Assembly (NCBI GenBank): GCA_963555705.1
Contig: OY743183.1
Span: 45,063,466 to 45,127,465, forward strand
Source: Ligustrum vulgare
Lineage: Eukaryota; Streptophyta; Magnoliopsida; Lamiales; Oleaceae
Direction: 5' to 3'
Length of the DNA stretch: 64,000 nucleotides
The notes beneath the pieces are model-generated. The model made no database searches and had not been told where the DNA came from. It saw nothing but the letters and a program-made list of their open reading frames with translations. The translations under genes and the position numbers were made by a program. How positions within the stretch are numbered: position 1 is the stretch's first letter; every line of letters begins with the position of its first letter. Positions 34,608 to 46,373 of this stretch are shown here, in pieces.

Positions 34608-35091
34608 AAATGCTTAAATGTGTAAAACCAGTAATTATATGTATAAATGAAAAATATTTCACAGTCGTAAAGGACGACTCGTTGCGCGCGAAATTTTTCA
34701 TAGAACTGGCATGACATATGGTGGATAGACTATAGTCTAAATCACTAGCTTGAGCTCCTTGATATACCAATGAGTGAGATCAAAATGTATGATTCTCATC
34801 TCGGTACTTTGGGAGTATTCTTTGATGTACCAGTTGATCGCGGTACGTTGGGATTTCAAGTAAAATGATTGTAGATTATATGTCAAAATTGATATCTATT
34901 TCAATGATTGATTATGCTCCTGCAAATTAGAAATTGCAGTTTATAAAGTGCAAGAACATACATGTATAAATCATTGAAATATTCAATATGCCCAGATTAG
35001 TATCACTATAGAATGATACAAATGACTCCATGATATAATATGTTGAAAGTAAAATTGGAGTGTAACATTTATGACATCTGGGAAATTGATT

Positions 35092-35305
35092 ATTCACTAG
35101 AAGTGAATATGAAAATGAATATATTTAATTATTCACCAGAAGTGAATTCTAGATTTTATTATTCACCAGAAGTGAATTCTAGATTTGATTATTCATCAAA
35201 AGTGAATTCTAAATTTGATTATTCACCAGAAGTGAAAAATGCAATATTTGATTATTCACCGAAGTGAAAGATGCAATATTTGATTATTCACCAGAAGTGA
35301 AAGAT
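35092..35305. repeat. Array of ATTCAC-CAGAA-GTGAAT hairpins
   Basis: ATTCAC-CAGAA-GTGAAT is exact at 35131 and 35161. The loop is TAGAA at 35092. TTCAC-CAGAA-GTGAA occurs at 35222 and about 35287. One copy (about 35193) has lost pairing and one (about 35255) has the shortened loop CGAA. The period is about 30 bp. The short plus-strand ORF over this array (35040-35267) is a repeat by-product. Confidence 0.85.
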
Positions 35306-35464
35306 GCAATCAATAAATTAGTACAACATTGCTTAATATAGCATGTTATGACATCATGAGCTATGAACGATTTATATAAAGCTCATCATAAATTATAAGA
35401 TGAAAAGATTCGTGATTGCATCAATATACTTGTGATATTCCATGAAAATGAATAAATACGCGTT

Positions 35465-36195
35465 GCACTCTTTTTCCCTTAGCTGAGGTTTTGTCCCACA
35501 GGGTTTTCCTAGCAAGGTTTTTAATGAGGCAACAGTTGAGGCGTATTGATGAAAATTAATGAGAATACTGCACTCTTTTTCCCTTCGCTGAGGTTTTGTC
35601 CCACAGGGTTTTCCTAGCAAGGTTTTTGAGGCATCATCATAGCTATCAACAAGCTATAATTCAGCAACACATTGTTATACTGGAATGATATCAACAAATG
35701 AAGAAAATCATACACATCTTATGAAGAATGTTATGATATCGGCTACACACAGGAAGATTTTCATATATATTCCAGAAGAAAGATGATATCATTATTCAAA
35801 AGGTTCATGAATACTTGATTGCACACTTCAGGGGGAGAATCATGCTGTCATGCTGTACTCTTTTTCCTTCGTCCAGGTTTTGTCCCACAGGGTTTTCCTG
35901 ACAAGGTTTTAACGAGGCAGCGGCTGTACTCTTTTTCCTTCGTTCAGATTTTGTCCCATTGGGTTTTACTGACAAGGTTTTAACGAGGCAGCACTAAAGC
36001 ACTAAAACACTGAAGCAGCGAAGCACTTCAGATTTCAGTACATGATTTGTACTACTTATCATTGATGTCATTTTGGATATTAGACTCAATGATTAATGAT
36101 GGCCAACATCAGGGGGAGCAGCTGTACTCTTTTTTCCTTTGCTCAAGTTTTATCCCACTGGGTTTTCTTAGCAAGGTTTTAACGAGGAAGACAAT
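35465..36195 (+). repeat. Five copies of the CTCTTTTTCC..GAGGCA motif before the 3' LTR
   Basis: Blocks of about 65 bp start at about 35465, 35570, 35855, 35926 and 36123. Each runs from an ACTCTTTTTCC word through TTTTGTCCCA and GGGTTTT to AAGGTTTTTAA or AACGAGG. Similar blocks lie near the 3' end of many plant Copia elements. They are interspersed with unique sequence and precede the polypurine tract. Confidence 0.8.
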
Positions 36196-36210
36196 TGAGC
36201 AATAAGTCAT

Positions 36211-36221
36211 TCAAGGGGGAG
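36211..36221 (+). other. Polypurine tract of the LOG-carrying element
   Basis: AAGGGGGAG immediately precedes the TG of the 3' LTR at 36222, the expected site for plus-strand priming. It confirms the plus orientation. Confidence 0.7.
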
Positions 36222-36455
36222 TGTTATAAATTATTAGAAATTATTAAGAAATTCCTTTGTAGATCTCTACCTAATTTCTTACCTAACTCCAACCTAATTA
36301 ATATTGTAAAGAATTATTGTGAATGACTTTATCTTCCTATAAATAGAGGCATTCATTGTTGTATTTCACACACCTAATGGAATGAGAATTCTCCTCTTTA
36401 TTCTCTCCATCTCTTCATCTCTAATTCTTGTTTAGATTTTGATAGTTTTATAACA
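36222..36455 (+). repeat. 3' LTR of the LOG-carrying element
   Basis: 234 bp, identical by eye to the 5' LTR, followed by the GCATT TSD. Confidence 0.95.
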
Positions 36456-36460
36456 GCATT

Positions 36461-36823
36461 GATAATTATAGTTCAGTTTGTAGTGTATGTTTTTATTCAT
36501 TGTTAAGTGGAGTTGTGATACACTTTAACGCATTAGTTATAAATAGAAGCTCTATTTCACCTGAATTGATGATAAAAAAATATCTTTAATTTCATTTATA
36601 AAACTTTTTTTTAATTTAGAGAGTTATTTTTTTATATATTTCAATTTCAGTAATGCTACCTTATTTTGTCTCTTTATTTTGCCTTTTTACTATATATATT
36701 AATATGATTTTTCCTCATTTTATTCAACGTGTTTTTTTATACAATGACTTGTCAATTCAAATTTAGCCTCTGTTTGATATTAGATTAATCAGTTTTCTGG
36801 TCAATTTTGATTAAAGTTGATGA
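36461..36823. other. Intergenic, no recognisable feature
   Basis: AT-rich sequence between the LTR element and the next MITE. Nothing recognised. Confidence 0.4.
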
Positions 36824-36831
36824 GATGTGTG

Positions 36832-37336
36832 TAGAGGTGGGTATTAAAACCACACAAACCGTCGAAACCAACCCAACCCGATCGATTTGGGTCTATTTTT
36901 TATGAAAATCGGATTGGGTTGGGTTGTGGGTTTGATGAAAAACTCAACCCGCCTCGACCCAAATTTTTTTAAAAAAATATAAGACCATTTAAATTTCGAG
37001 AATCTCAAGCTCATTTTTAATTTGGATGAAACTCAAATATGATTTGAACATATTTTAGTTTTATTAGCAAGTATTCAATTTATTATATTTGAGCTTATTA
37101 TATTGTACATATTGATTTGAGTTAATAGTTGATTTATGAGCTTAATTTTTTAATTTTTCAAGATTTTTTGCTATTTGGACCAAAGCCCAAACCACCCGAC
37201 CCGACCGAAATTTGGTTGTGTTGGGTTGGATTTGAACTCATACTTGGGTTGAGTTGAATTGATTTTTTATCAACCCGACCATAGTGGGTTAAGTTCAGGT
37301 TGAGCAAAAAATCGATCAAACCCACGTCCACCCCTA
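36832..37336. mobile_element. hAT-type MITE, 505 bp
   Basis: The terminal repeats TAGAGGTGGG and CCACCCCTA are flanked by an exact 8-bp TSD, GATGTGTG (36824-36831 and 37337-37344). The interior begins and ends with words such as CAACCCAACCCGA and TTGGGTTGG. Its organisation matches the MITE nested in Helitron 2. Confidence 0.85.
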
Positions 37337-37344
37337 GATGTGTG

Positions 37345-38773
37345 ATTAAAAAGTTGTGAATTCCATAAAATATGTGATCAAAATTAATTGTTGATTTTGA
37401 TTTGAGATTAAAATCAGATTTTCATCAGAATCAAACATGGATTTAATATCAATTATTGAAATCTATACTTATTAAATACATTCATTATAAAATATAAAAT
37501 AAGAATAAATATTTAGAGACGTCGGAAGTTTTGGAAGAAATTTGAAATTTATGAGAATGTGACTAAAAAGATATTGAAATGTGTGAAAGGGGCAAGTCTC
37601 ATAAAAATATGTGATTAAAAATGAGTTTGAAGGAAAAATTGTTCAAAATCTCTTGAACCAAACATGGGCTAAGTAATTGATATTTAGAATAAGATTTATT
37701 GCGGTTACTGGGAAAAATTATTATTAAAAGGCCTTTTGGAAAGCTCTTACAATCTACCGAGCATTCTTCAAAAGAATCGTTTTTTCACAAAATGTATTTT
37801 AAAAAAATTCTACACCAAACACGTCCTTAGAGTCTCGTGGAGCTTATTTTAAATAGTTATTATTTAGCTCATGTTTGATAATGGTTACAAAGGAAATTTT
37901 ATAATGACTTATGGTGCCCACTGTAGGCATTTGTCATCCCCTATTGAGGAGTGTCACGAGATCCATCAGGTCTCACTTGACACCAAATGTCCACCCGCCA
38001 AGTGATGGATGGACATTTTTATGATATCTCCTTTAAAGACCATAAAAGGATCAACGATTACAATAGATGACTATTTAGCTCCTATTTGATGGTGATTACA
38101 ATCTTGGCTATAAAATTTCTTCTCCTGTTTGATCAATCAATTCTTTCATACTTGTTTTTTATTCCAACTTATTTGATGTGAATTAAATACGATTTTTCCA
38201 TCGAGATTACAAACGAGTAATTCTTGATTGATGTAAATTAATTTATATTTTGTGAAATCATATTAAGGGCTTGTAGATCACAAAGTCTTTAATAAGAGAT
38301 TAGTAGATTTTGATTAATTTGATTTAAAATATGGTTAAAAAATTGACAAAGTTGTGAGTTTCAGGTGATTGAAACTGAAATTTGATGAGTTAAGTTAAAA
38401 GTTTTTTCAAACAAGGTGGAATACTTTGTTCGATTTTGATTTAATCAAAATCACTTTTCCACAAAATGTTTTTCTAATTAAATAATTTTACACGCTAATA
38501 TATAGTTTTTTAACTTTAAATTGAACATTTTTCTTTAAAAAAAAAAAAAATCATTTTTCTTGAAATTACAGTTAAAGAAATAAAAATCAAACCATGGCTA
38601 GACTTGCCAAAGTCAAGTCATTGGGTTTGTTGTAAGTTGTAATCACTCCAAAAACATTATATATCGATTATAAATTGATTTATTTATATTTTTGAGATAA
38701 AATGTGTGATTAAAAAGTGGAGAGAGAAATGTGTGTAATTAAAAGTGATTTAAAAAAATGCATTATTTAATTT
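37345..38773. other. Intergenic, probably old MITE debris
   Basis: No gene. A direct repeat built on TATTTAGCTC..TGTTTGAT or TATTTGAT lies at about 37861 and 38090. A copy of the dispersed GTTAAAAAGT-type repeat with ATGTGTGATTAAAAAGTGG lies at about 38699-38760. A poly-A run is near 38538. Confidence 0.4.
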
Positions 38774-38778
38774 ATAAA

Positions 38779-39350
38779 TATTGGAAGTGTGATTCTCAAA
38801 TTACAAGAGTTCAAACTTGGAGGGCCAACTTATGGCAATTAATGAACCTTGAGGACCTCATGTGCAAATATGTGTTAAAAGTGCCTTTATTTCTTCATTC
38901 CTTGGCAGAAGCAGACATACGCATCTCTCTCTAACGCCTTCTTGCTTTTGGGTCTTCTGCGCACGATTTCATCTCTTGGTTTTAGTCCCTTTTTCCCAAA
39001 TAATTTTTGTATCTACTTAGATTAGTAATTGAGTTATTGAGTAGATCATCTTGTGGGTATTATTGTGCACGATTGCTGTAATTTATTGCGAAGAACAGTG
39101 GCTGCATCGTTCCGTTCTTGGGGCTGAAAAATTGTTTGTGATTCTTTTTAATCTTTGACAATCTTGGAAGGTTATTTGCTAGTGGAAAAGGGTTCGGTCT
39201 TGAGCCCCCCAGATGTAGGTGTTATACACCGAACTGGGTCACCAAATCAAGGTTGTTTCGTTCTTTGTTTTTCGTTTATTTCGATTCTTGATTGTTTAAT
39301 GAATGTTATCCGCATTAGTTACGTGAAATATGCTCGATTCTAACCTAACA
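38779..39350 (+). repeat. 5' LTR of Copia 1
   Basis: 572 bp. By eye about 20 substitutions and one A-run indel separate it from the 3' LTR. Its start TATTGG is fixed by the TSD and by the first shared base in both LTRs. Confidence 0.9.
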
Positions 39351-39352
39351 AC

Positions 39353-39366
39353 TGGTATCAGAGCCA
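39353..39366 (+). other. Primer-binding site of Copia 1
   Basis: TGGTATCAGAGCCA, complementary to the 3' end of initiator tRNA-Met, two bases after the 5' LTR. Confidence 0.9.
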
Positions 39367-39849
39367 CTATTGTAATTTTTGTGTTCTCTGCTGATTTTTA
39401 GGGTTCACGAAAATTAGGGATTTTTTCTGTTTTTTGGAATTAATTGTGTTTCTGAATTGGTATTGCACTGATTGTGTGATTATTGTGAATTATTTCCAGA
39501 AAAACTTCAAGTGGCTGAACTTGGACAGTGCAGGCAGTTTCATTCTTGATTAGTTCTTCTTGTCTTGATTACTGGTGAGATTGTTTCAATTCACCCCTTA
39601 AGAATTAAATTCTTAGTATTGGTTGGAATTTTGGCATTTATTAATTGTGTTTATTTGGCATGCAATAATCTGCGTTTTTCTTGATTAGTTCATAAAATTG
39701 TGAATTGTGCATGTTGTAATTACTTGGCTGCCTTGATATTGATAAGTGTTGGATTGTTGTTTAAAATTGAAAAATTATTCGTGAATCTTGAAATTTTTTC
39801 TTTGAAAACCTTTTCTGTTGATTTGTGAATTTGAATTATAAATTCACGA

Positions 39850-42800
39850 ATGGCATCTAGTAGTCATTCCCCATTTGCCGAACCCATTATGGGATCGAGG
39901 GTTGAATTGTCACAATTTGATGGTAAGGGTGACTACTCGATATGGAAACAGAAAATGAAGGCCATTTTGGTCCAACAACGAGTAGCGAAAGCTATTGAAA
40001 ATCCCGATAATTTTTCTGAAGAACTTAAAGCTAAAACCGGATCTTATTGCTGATATGAATGAGATTGCTTACAGTTCCATTATCTTGCACTTATCTGATA
40101 ATATCGTTAGACAAATATATGAACATAAGACGGCTAGAGACTTGTGGGAAGCTCTTGACATCATGTTTTTGACTAAGACCTTGCCCAATAAGATCTACCT
40201 TCTTGAAAAATTATTTAGTTTTAGAATGGACCCTGGGAAGGAACTAGAATCGAACCTAAGTGACTTTAGCATAATAGTGAAGAGTCTGGCCCATAATGAC
40301 AAAAAATTTGACGACGAGGACTTAACGGTGATTTTATTGAATTCGTTACCCGAATCCTATAGCGAAATTAAGAATGCAATAAAATACTCTAGGGACAAAC
40401 TGACTCAAACTATTGTAATAGATGCTATAAAATCAAAAGAATTCGAAATGAAGAAAGAACAAAAAACTAGCCATAGAGTCATGAGCATGTTTGTTAGAGG
40501 TAGACCCGACAAAAGAGACAAGAACCCTCACTTTAAGAAAGGTAGAGGTAAATCTAAGAGTAGGTCTAAATCAAGAGAGAGGACCGAGAGGTTTAATGGA
40601 AAGTGTTACCATTGTGGGAAAGAAGGAAACTTTCGGAAAGATTGCCCTTATTTGAAACGAAAGCAACAAAGAGACCAAAGTAGCGAAGAAGCTAGTAATG
40701 CTGTTGTTGGTCTAGACTTAGACAGTCTACATGTCATGACCGTGACGGGTAATGACATGGGTGAGGAATGGATTCTAGATTCAGGATGCACATTCCATAT
40801 GTGTCCTGTTAGGTCATGGTTTTACAACTATAAAGAAATTGAACCTAAGAAAGTGTACATGGGGGATAATAATACCCAGACCGTTATCGGCATTGGTGAC
40901 ATTGCTATTAGGATGCATGATGGTATTTTCAGAACCATGCATAATGTCAGATATGTTCCATATCTAAAAATGAACCTCATTTCATTGGGTGTTCTAGAAG
41001 ATGAGGGACATGTATTTAAGTCTGACAGGAACACTTTGAAAGTGTTGAGAGGTTCAATGGTTGTTATGAAGGGACCTAAGAGAAATGGGCTATACTACAT
41101 TGCAGGTGAAGTTATGTCTTCACAGAACTGCAATTCCTTCACAGTGACTGAGAGTAAGTCTGAGTTGTGGAATAATCGGATGGGACATATAGGAAATAAA
41201 GGATTGAAGTTCTTAAATGAACAGAAATTACTTGGCAAAGAAGTAATTGAACCCATAAACTTTTGGGAGACATGTGTTCTCGGAAATTCGCATAGAGTGT
41301 CATTTAAAGTTGGTTCCCACTGTTCTAAGAGACCCCTGGACTATGTCCATGCAGATTTATGGGGGCCTGAAAAACATCCGACATTCGGTGGGAATAAATA
41401 TTTTCTATCCTTAGTTGATGACTACTCTAAAAAGGTATGGGTATTCCCATTAAAAGCCAAACCTGAAACATTTCTAAAGTTTACAGTCTGGTTGAATGTT
41501 GTGGAAAAGAAAATGGATAGAAGGTTAAAAACTCTAAGAACGGATAATGGGCTTGAGTTTTGTAACTTTGAATTTGACAACTTTTGTAAGAAAAATGGGA
41601 TAGAGAGACACAGAACTGTTAAATATACACCGCAACAGAATGGGGTGGCTGAGAGAATGAATAGAACCTTGATGAATAAGGTTAGGTGTATGTTGATTAG
41701 TTCAGGCCTAGCAAAAGGCTTCTGGGCTGAAGCTGTTAGTACTGCAGCTTATCTTATTAATCGATCCCCATCGAGTTCTGTCGATTTTAAGACTCCACAA
41801 GAGTTGTGGACCGGTAAACCCCCTGATTTGACCCACATTAGGGTATTTGGATGTGCTGCATATGCACATCAGAACGAGGGTAAGTTAGACCCGAGGGCTA
41901 CGAAATGTGTGATGTTGGGGTATCCGGACGGGGTAAAAGGGTATAGGCTGTGGATGATTGGAGTTCAGGGTATTAAAATTATTATTAGCCGGGATGTAGT
42001 GTTCAATGAATCGGAGATGCCTTGTTTGAAGAAGAATGTTAAGGCTGATGAACCTGAGGCTAGTAATGGGATTAAGAATGTAGTAGAGTTGACTAGGTTG
42101 ACTGACACCCATAATGAGACTCCTGAGCCTGTAGTTCCTCCGATTGGAGAGGAAGAAGTTGCACCTGCTGAGCATGTAGGTGATGGGGATGTAGAACCTC
42201 ATGTTGAGGCTGAACCTGAGATACCTAACCCTACAAATATTGATACCACCATACAAGACTACCAATTGGTTAGGGATAGAGAAAGAAGACAAGTGAGACC
42301 TAACCCTAGGTATGAAATTCAAAATTTGATGGATTTTGCCTTAGTTTCAGATGAAGCTATTGAGAATGTAGAGCCGACTTCCTTTGAGGAAGCGATGAGT
42401 GGGCCTAAATTTGAAAATGGTTAGAGGCAATGAGAGAAGAAATGAAATCTCTAAGTGAAAATAAAACTTGGAGTTTGGTCAAGGTACCGGAGAAACAAAA
42501 GATAATCCAATGTAAATGGATTTTCAAGTTAAAGGAGGGATTAAGTCCCGGTGATCCTTTGAGATATAAGGTAGACTAGTAGCCAAAGGATTCACTCAAA
42601 GAGAAGGCATTGACTATAACGAGATATTTTCTCCTGTGATCAAGTACAAGACCATTAGATTGGTGCTTGCTTTAGTTGTTCAATTCAATTGGAAATTGGA
42701 ACAACTGGACGTTAAGACTGCTTTTCTACATGGAGAGCTAGAAGAGGAGATATATATGAGTCAGCCTCAAGGCTTTGAGGTGAAGGGGAGATCGGATTAT

Positions 42801-43937
42801 GTTTGCAAACTCAAGAAATCTTTATATGGTTTGAAACAAAGTCCGAGGCAATGGTATAAGCGGTTTGATACTTATGCTATAAAGATATGTTTTAAAAGGA
42901 GTGAATATGACTCATGCCTTTACTACAATAATAGCAAATATGGAAGTGAGATATACCTACTTCTATATGTGGATGATATGCTATTAGCTAGCCCGAGTAA
43001 AGGTGAGATCATGAAGATGAAAAACCTTTTGAAATCTGAGTTCGATATGAAGGACCTCGGAAGTGCGAAGAAAATTCTTGGAATGGTCCTTAAGAGGGAT
43101 AGAACGGAGGACAGACTATCTATTACACAAGAATGTTAATTGAAGAAAGTAGTAACCAAATTTGGCATGAAAGATGCCAAGTCCGTCTCAGTTCCTCTGG
43201 CTGCACATATGAATTTGTCATCACTTCAATCTCCCAAGACTGAAGCCGAGTACAAAGAAATGGAAAACATACCTTATGCTAACGCAATAGGGTCTGTGAT
43301 GTTTTCCATGATCACCACACGGCCGGACTAGGCCTATGCCATAAGTTTCTTAAGAAGATTTATGTCGAACCCAGGGAAACCTCATTGGGCTGGGTTAAAA
43401 TGGTTGTTGAGGTATATAGCAGGCACTACGAGCGTTGGGTTAGTTTATGAGAGAAGAATAGATAGATTAACTCTTAAAGGATACGTGGATTCTGATTTTG
43501 CTGGTGATAAAGACCAGCGAAAGTCTACTACAGCTTATTTTTTCACTTTAGGAGACAATTGTGTTACTTGGAAGTTCCAACTGCAGCCCATTGTTACTCT
43601 ATCCAGTACAGAAGCAGAGTATGTGGCGATCACCGAGGCCGTTAAAGAGTGTATATGGTTAACTGGTATTTTAAATGAGCTTAACTTTCTACATGATATT
43701 CCTATAATATACATTGATAGTCAAAGTGCACTTCTATTAAGTAAAAATCCTGTCTATCATGAGCGTTCTAAACATATAGAAGTTAAGTATCATTTTGTGA
43801 GAGAGAAAATAGCATCGGGTGATTTAAAACTTGAGAAAATTCATACGGATAGAAATCCATCTGATATGGGAACGAAAATAATATCTACTTGTAAATTTAA
43901 ATCTTGTTTATCAATGTTAAAGATTGATTATGGCTAA
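39850..43937 (+). pseudogene. Broken Copia gag-pol polyprotein
   Basis: Gag starts at the ATG at 39850 (MASSSHSP) and shifts frame near 40030-40050. The main open segment (to 42424) carries the rest of Gag, a zinc knuckle at about 40603-40644 reading CYHCGKEGNFRKDC in which the His is replaced by Asn, a protease DSG motif (ILDSGCTFHM), and an integrase core with its D, D and E (HADLWGP, TDNGLEF, QNGVAERMN). The integrase zinc finger is damaged: LWNNR in place of the usual His, and FWETC in place of the first Cys. Frame is lost again near 42420 and 42570. Reverse transcriptase (YVDDM at about 42967) ends at a stop at 43137, with another at 43329. RNase H and the tail run to 43937. It cannot make an active polyprotein. 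Confidence 0.92.
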
Positions 43938-44044
43938 ATTCCTTGTGCAGGTACCGAGCGATGATGGTAAAGACCGAGCCTACCCACTTAGCTTATAGCA
44001 ACCAAGAGCGTTAAAGATTGGAATTTGGCGATCAAGGTGAAGAT

Positions 44045-44615
44045 TATTGGAAGTGTGATCCCCAAATTACAAGAGTTCAAACTTGGAGGGCCAACTTATG
44101 GCAACCAATGAACCTTGAGGACCTCATGTGCAAATATGTGTTAAAAGTGCCTTTATTTCTTCATTCCTTGGCAGAAGCAGACATACGCATCTCTCTCTAA
44201 CGCCTTCTTGCTTTTGGGTCTTCTGCGCACGATTTCATCTCTTGGTTTTAGTCCCTTTTTCCCAAATAATTTTTGTATCTACTTAGATTAGTAATTGTGT
44301 TATTGAGTAGATCATCTTGTGGGTATTATTGTGCGCGATTGCTGTGATTTATTGCAAAGAACAGTGGCTGCATCGTTCCGTTCTTGGGGCTGAAAATTGT
44401 TTGTGATTCTTTGTAATCTTTGACAATTTTGGAAGGTTATTTGCTAGTGGAAAAATATTCGGTCCTGAGCCCCCCAGATGTAGGTGTTATACACCGAACT
44501 GGGTCACCAAATCAAGGTTGTTTCGTTCTTTGTTTTTCGTTTATTTCGATTCTTGATTGTTTAATGAATGTTATCTGTATTAGTTACGTGAAATAGACTC
44601 AATTCTAACCTAACA
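44045..44615 (+). repeat. 3' LTR of Copia 1
   Basis: 571 bp, preceded by the weak purine stretch AAGGTGAAGAT and followed by the ATAAA TSD. Confidence 0.9.
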
Positions 44616-44620
44616 ATAAA

Positions 44621-45131
44621 TTGTAATAATTATATTAAAAAATAGAGTCTTTACACCTTTTATAAGTCAATATCGAGAGAATAAGAAAAATCCATGATAA
44701 GATTGAGAGGAATGAGCAAACCTTGACCGCTCATGTTGGGACTTGGGTTTGTCTCGCATAATGTCTCAAATTTGAAGAACACGAGAAAGAGAAAGCAAAC
44801 CTATCTTTGATAAGTTTCAGTTGCAACATATTAATGTGAAATTTCAATTTGTATGTTTATAAGCTTCTGGGGAGTCAAAATTGACCATAAATTTCTTGTC
44901 TTTACCAAATAATAACTCCAATCTCCCATAGCTCTACCTATCTTGACTTGCACCAAAATTTAATTTGAATTTTCCATCAAGATTGCAAACAAATGAAAAT
45001 CTTGACTCGTGAAAAATCAATTTACCTTGTGTAAACCCTATAAGGGTATTAGACTTGCTAATAAAAGTCAAATAATAGTCTTGGCATCGAAATCCATGTC
45101 AAGTTTGGTGTAGAAAGTGAAATTAAAGGAA
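44621..45131. other. Intergenic, no recognisable feature
   Basis: AT-rich sequence between Copia 1 and Helitron 3. No coding or terminal signal found. Confidence 0.4.
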
Positions 45132-45294
45132 CTAGTGAATCATCCCGTGCGATGCACGAGAAGAAACGTCTAAATAAAAATAATCTTATTTGAAATTAAA
45201 TAAATCCTTAAACAAAATAAACAACATTCACAAATAAGATATAAGTTCATCATTTATTAGTTTCATGTATAAACATTAATCTTTTAGGGAGAAG

Positions 45295-45600
45295 TCATAC
45301 ATGCGAAAATGATTGTGTCTGACTCTTATTGATAGTCATAGCATATGACACCATCAATGAATTTTTTTTTTTTTTGAAATCTAATAAGTATCCTAAAATT
45401 CGAATTACTCGATGATATCCTTGGAATAAAGAACTTGTGTCCTGCATTACTTTCAGATAGAATTTGACCTTATAGAATATGATCGTCAAGTTTTGTAACG
45501 ATTATTCACTATCTCCTCGAACCAAAAATTCGCCTTACAAAATGAACACTTAAATGTAGGATCTCCAGTATTCATGTACTCTGAACATTCAAACAATAGA
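45295..45600 (-). pseudogene. Helitron helicase fragment
   Basis: SLMVSYAMTINKSQ at about 45310-45365 is the conserved C-terminal helicase piece, as in Helitron 2. Farther upstream on the minus strand, GDPTFKCSFC (about 45540-45570) is the Cys-rich piece. Everything between these in an intact protein is deleted. Confidence 0.75.
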
Positions 45601-46373
45601 TGAAAAAGTTAATAATAGAGATCATGCATATAAAAGATAAAATATAATAGATGAAAATTTTACTTTGGATTTGTATAACTGAACACAGATATTTATTTGT
45701 AAGATTGAAAATATTATAAGAAAACATTTTTTTTTTATGAAAAGAGAGATTTTGACACAAAAAAACCAAATATAAATAAGTAAAACCAAACAAATTGTCT
45801 TTCTTATATCATAAAAAATAAAAAACAACTTCTCGGTAAAAGCAAATTTTTTTAAAAAATAATTCTAGTTTCTTGTTTTTATTTTTTTTATACAATGTGA
45901 TATGCAATTTCATCAAATATATATACTGACCCATGAATAATATGTTTTTTCTTCACTCAACGGACGAAACCATTAACATATCTATCCAACCCAAAGCTAT
46001 TATAAATTACCCAACATTAGTTAACACATTGCAACCCCAATAGAGAAATCTAGAACATAATATAAATAGACTATTAACAAATCCTCTTATTAGTCCAAAA
46101 TAATTTTGCATTCTATATTTTTTTCGAAACTTTCTCTACAATATTATTGTTTTAATATTTTTTTCCTTTTTGTCAGAAACTCAAATCTATGTTCAACGAC
46201 TCAAAATATCACAGGTCTTGAAGAAAAGAGTAGTGCCAATCATTTTTACTTTTTCAAAAAATAATTTACGATTTTTTATTTTCAACTGGTTTGTAATATT
46301 AATAACTAATAAGCATTACTACCGCACCAGAAATTTTGAATCATAAAACGTGATAAATAGAAGGTGGAGTGGA

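Larger units (their letters stand above)
30341..36455 (+). mobile_element. Young non-autonomous LTR retrotransposon carrying antisense LOG and Cys-rich ORFs
   Basis: Two 234-bp LTRs (30341-30574 and 36222-36455) begin TGTTATAA, end TATAACA and look identical base for base. The 5-bp TSD GCATT flanks the element (30336-30340 and 36456-36460). A primer-binding-like GTTATCAGCACGAG follows the 5' LTR, and an AAGGGGGAG polypurine tract precedes the 3' LTR, so the element reads on the plus strand. Neither gag nor pol motifs were found in the 5.6-kb interior. Two intact ORFs run antisense. The rest is short tandem repeats and hairpins. The PBS type and the CTCTTTTTCC..GAGGCA repeats resemble plant Copia elements, so mobilisation in trans by a Copia relative is inferred. 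Confidence 0.9.
38779..44615 (+). mobile_element. Copia LTR retrotransposon 1, full length but defective
   Basis: LTRs at 38779-39350 and 44045-44615 are about 96-97% identical, with a 5-bp TSD ATAAA (38774-38778 and 44616-44620). The LTR starts TATTGG and ends TAACA rather than the canonical TG..CA. A TGGTATCAGAGCCA primer-binding site follows. The gag-pol order protease, integrase, reverse transcriptase, RNase H identifies Ty1/copia. Several stops and frameshifts make it non-autonomous. Confidence 0.95.

Noticed and set aside
35040..35267. Plus-strand ORF with repeated SPEVN-like units
   Set aside because: It is a by-product of the 30-bp hairpin repeat. Its reading frame is not supported by any domain.
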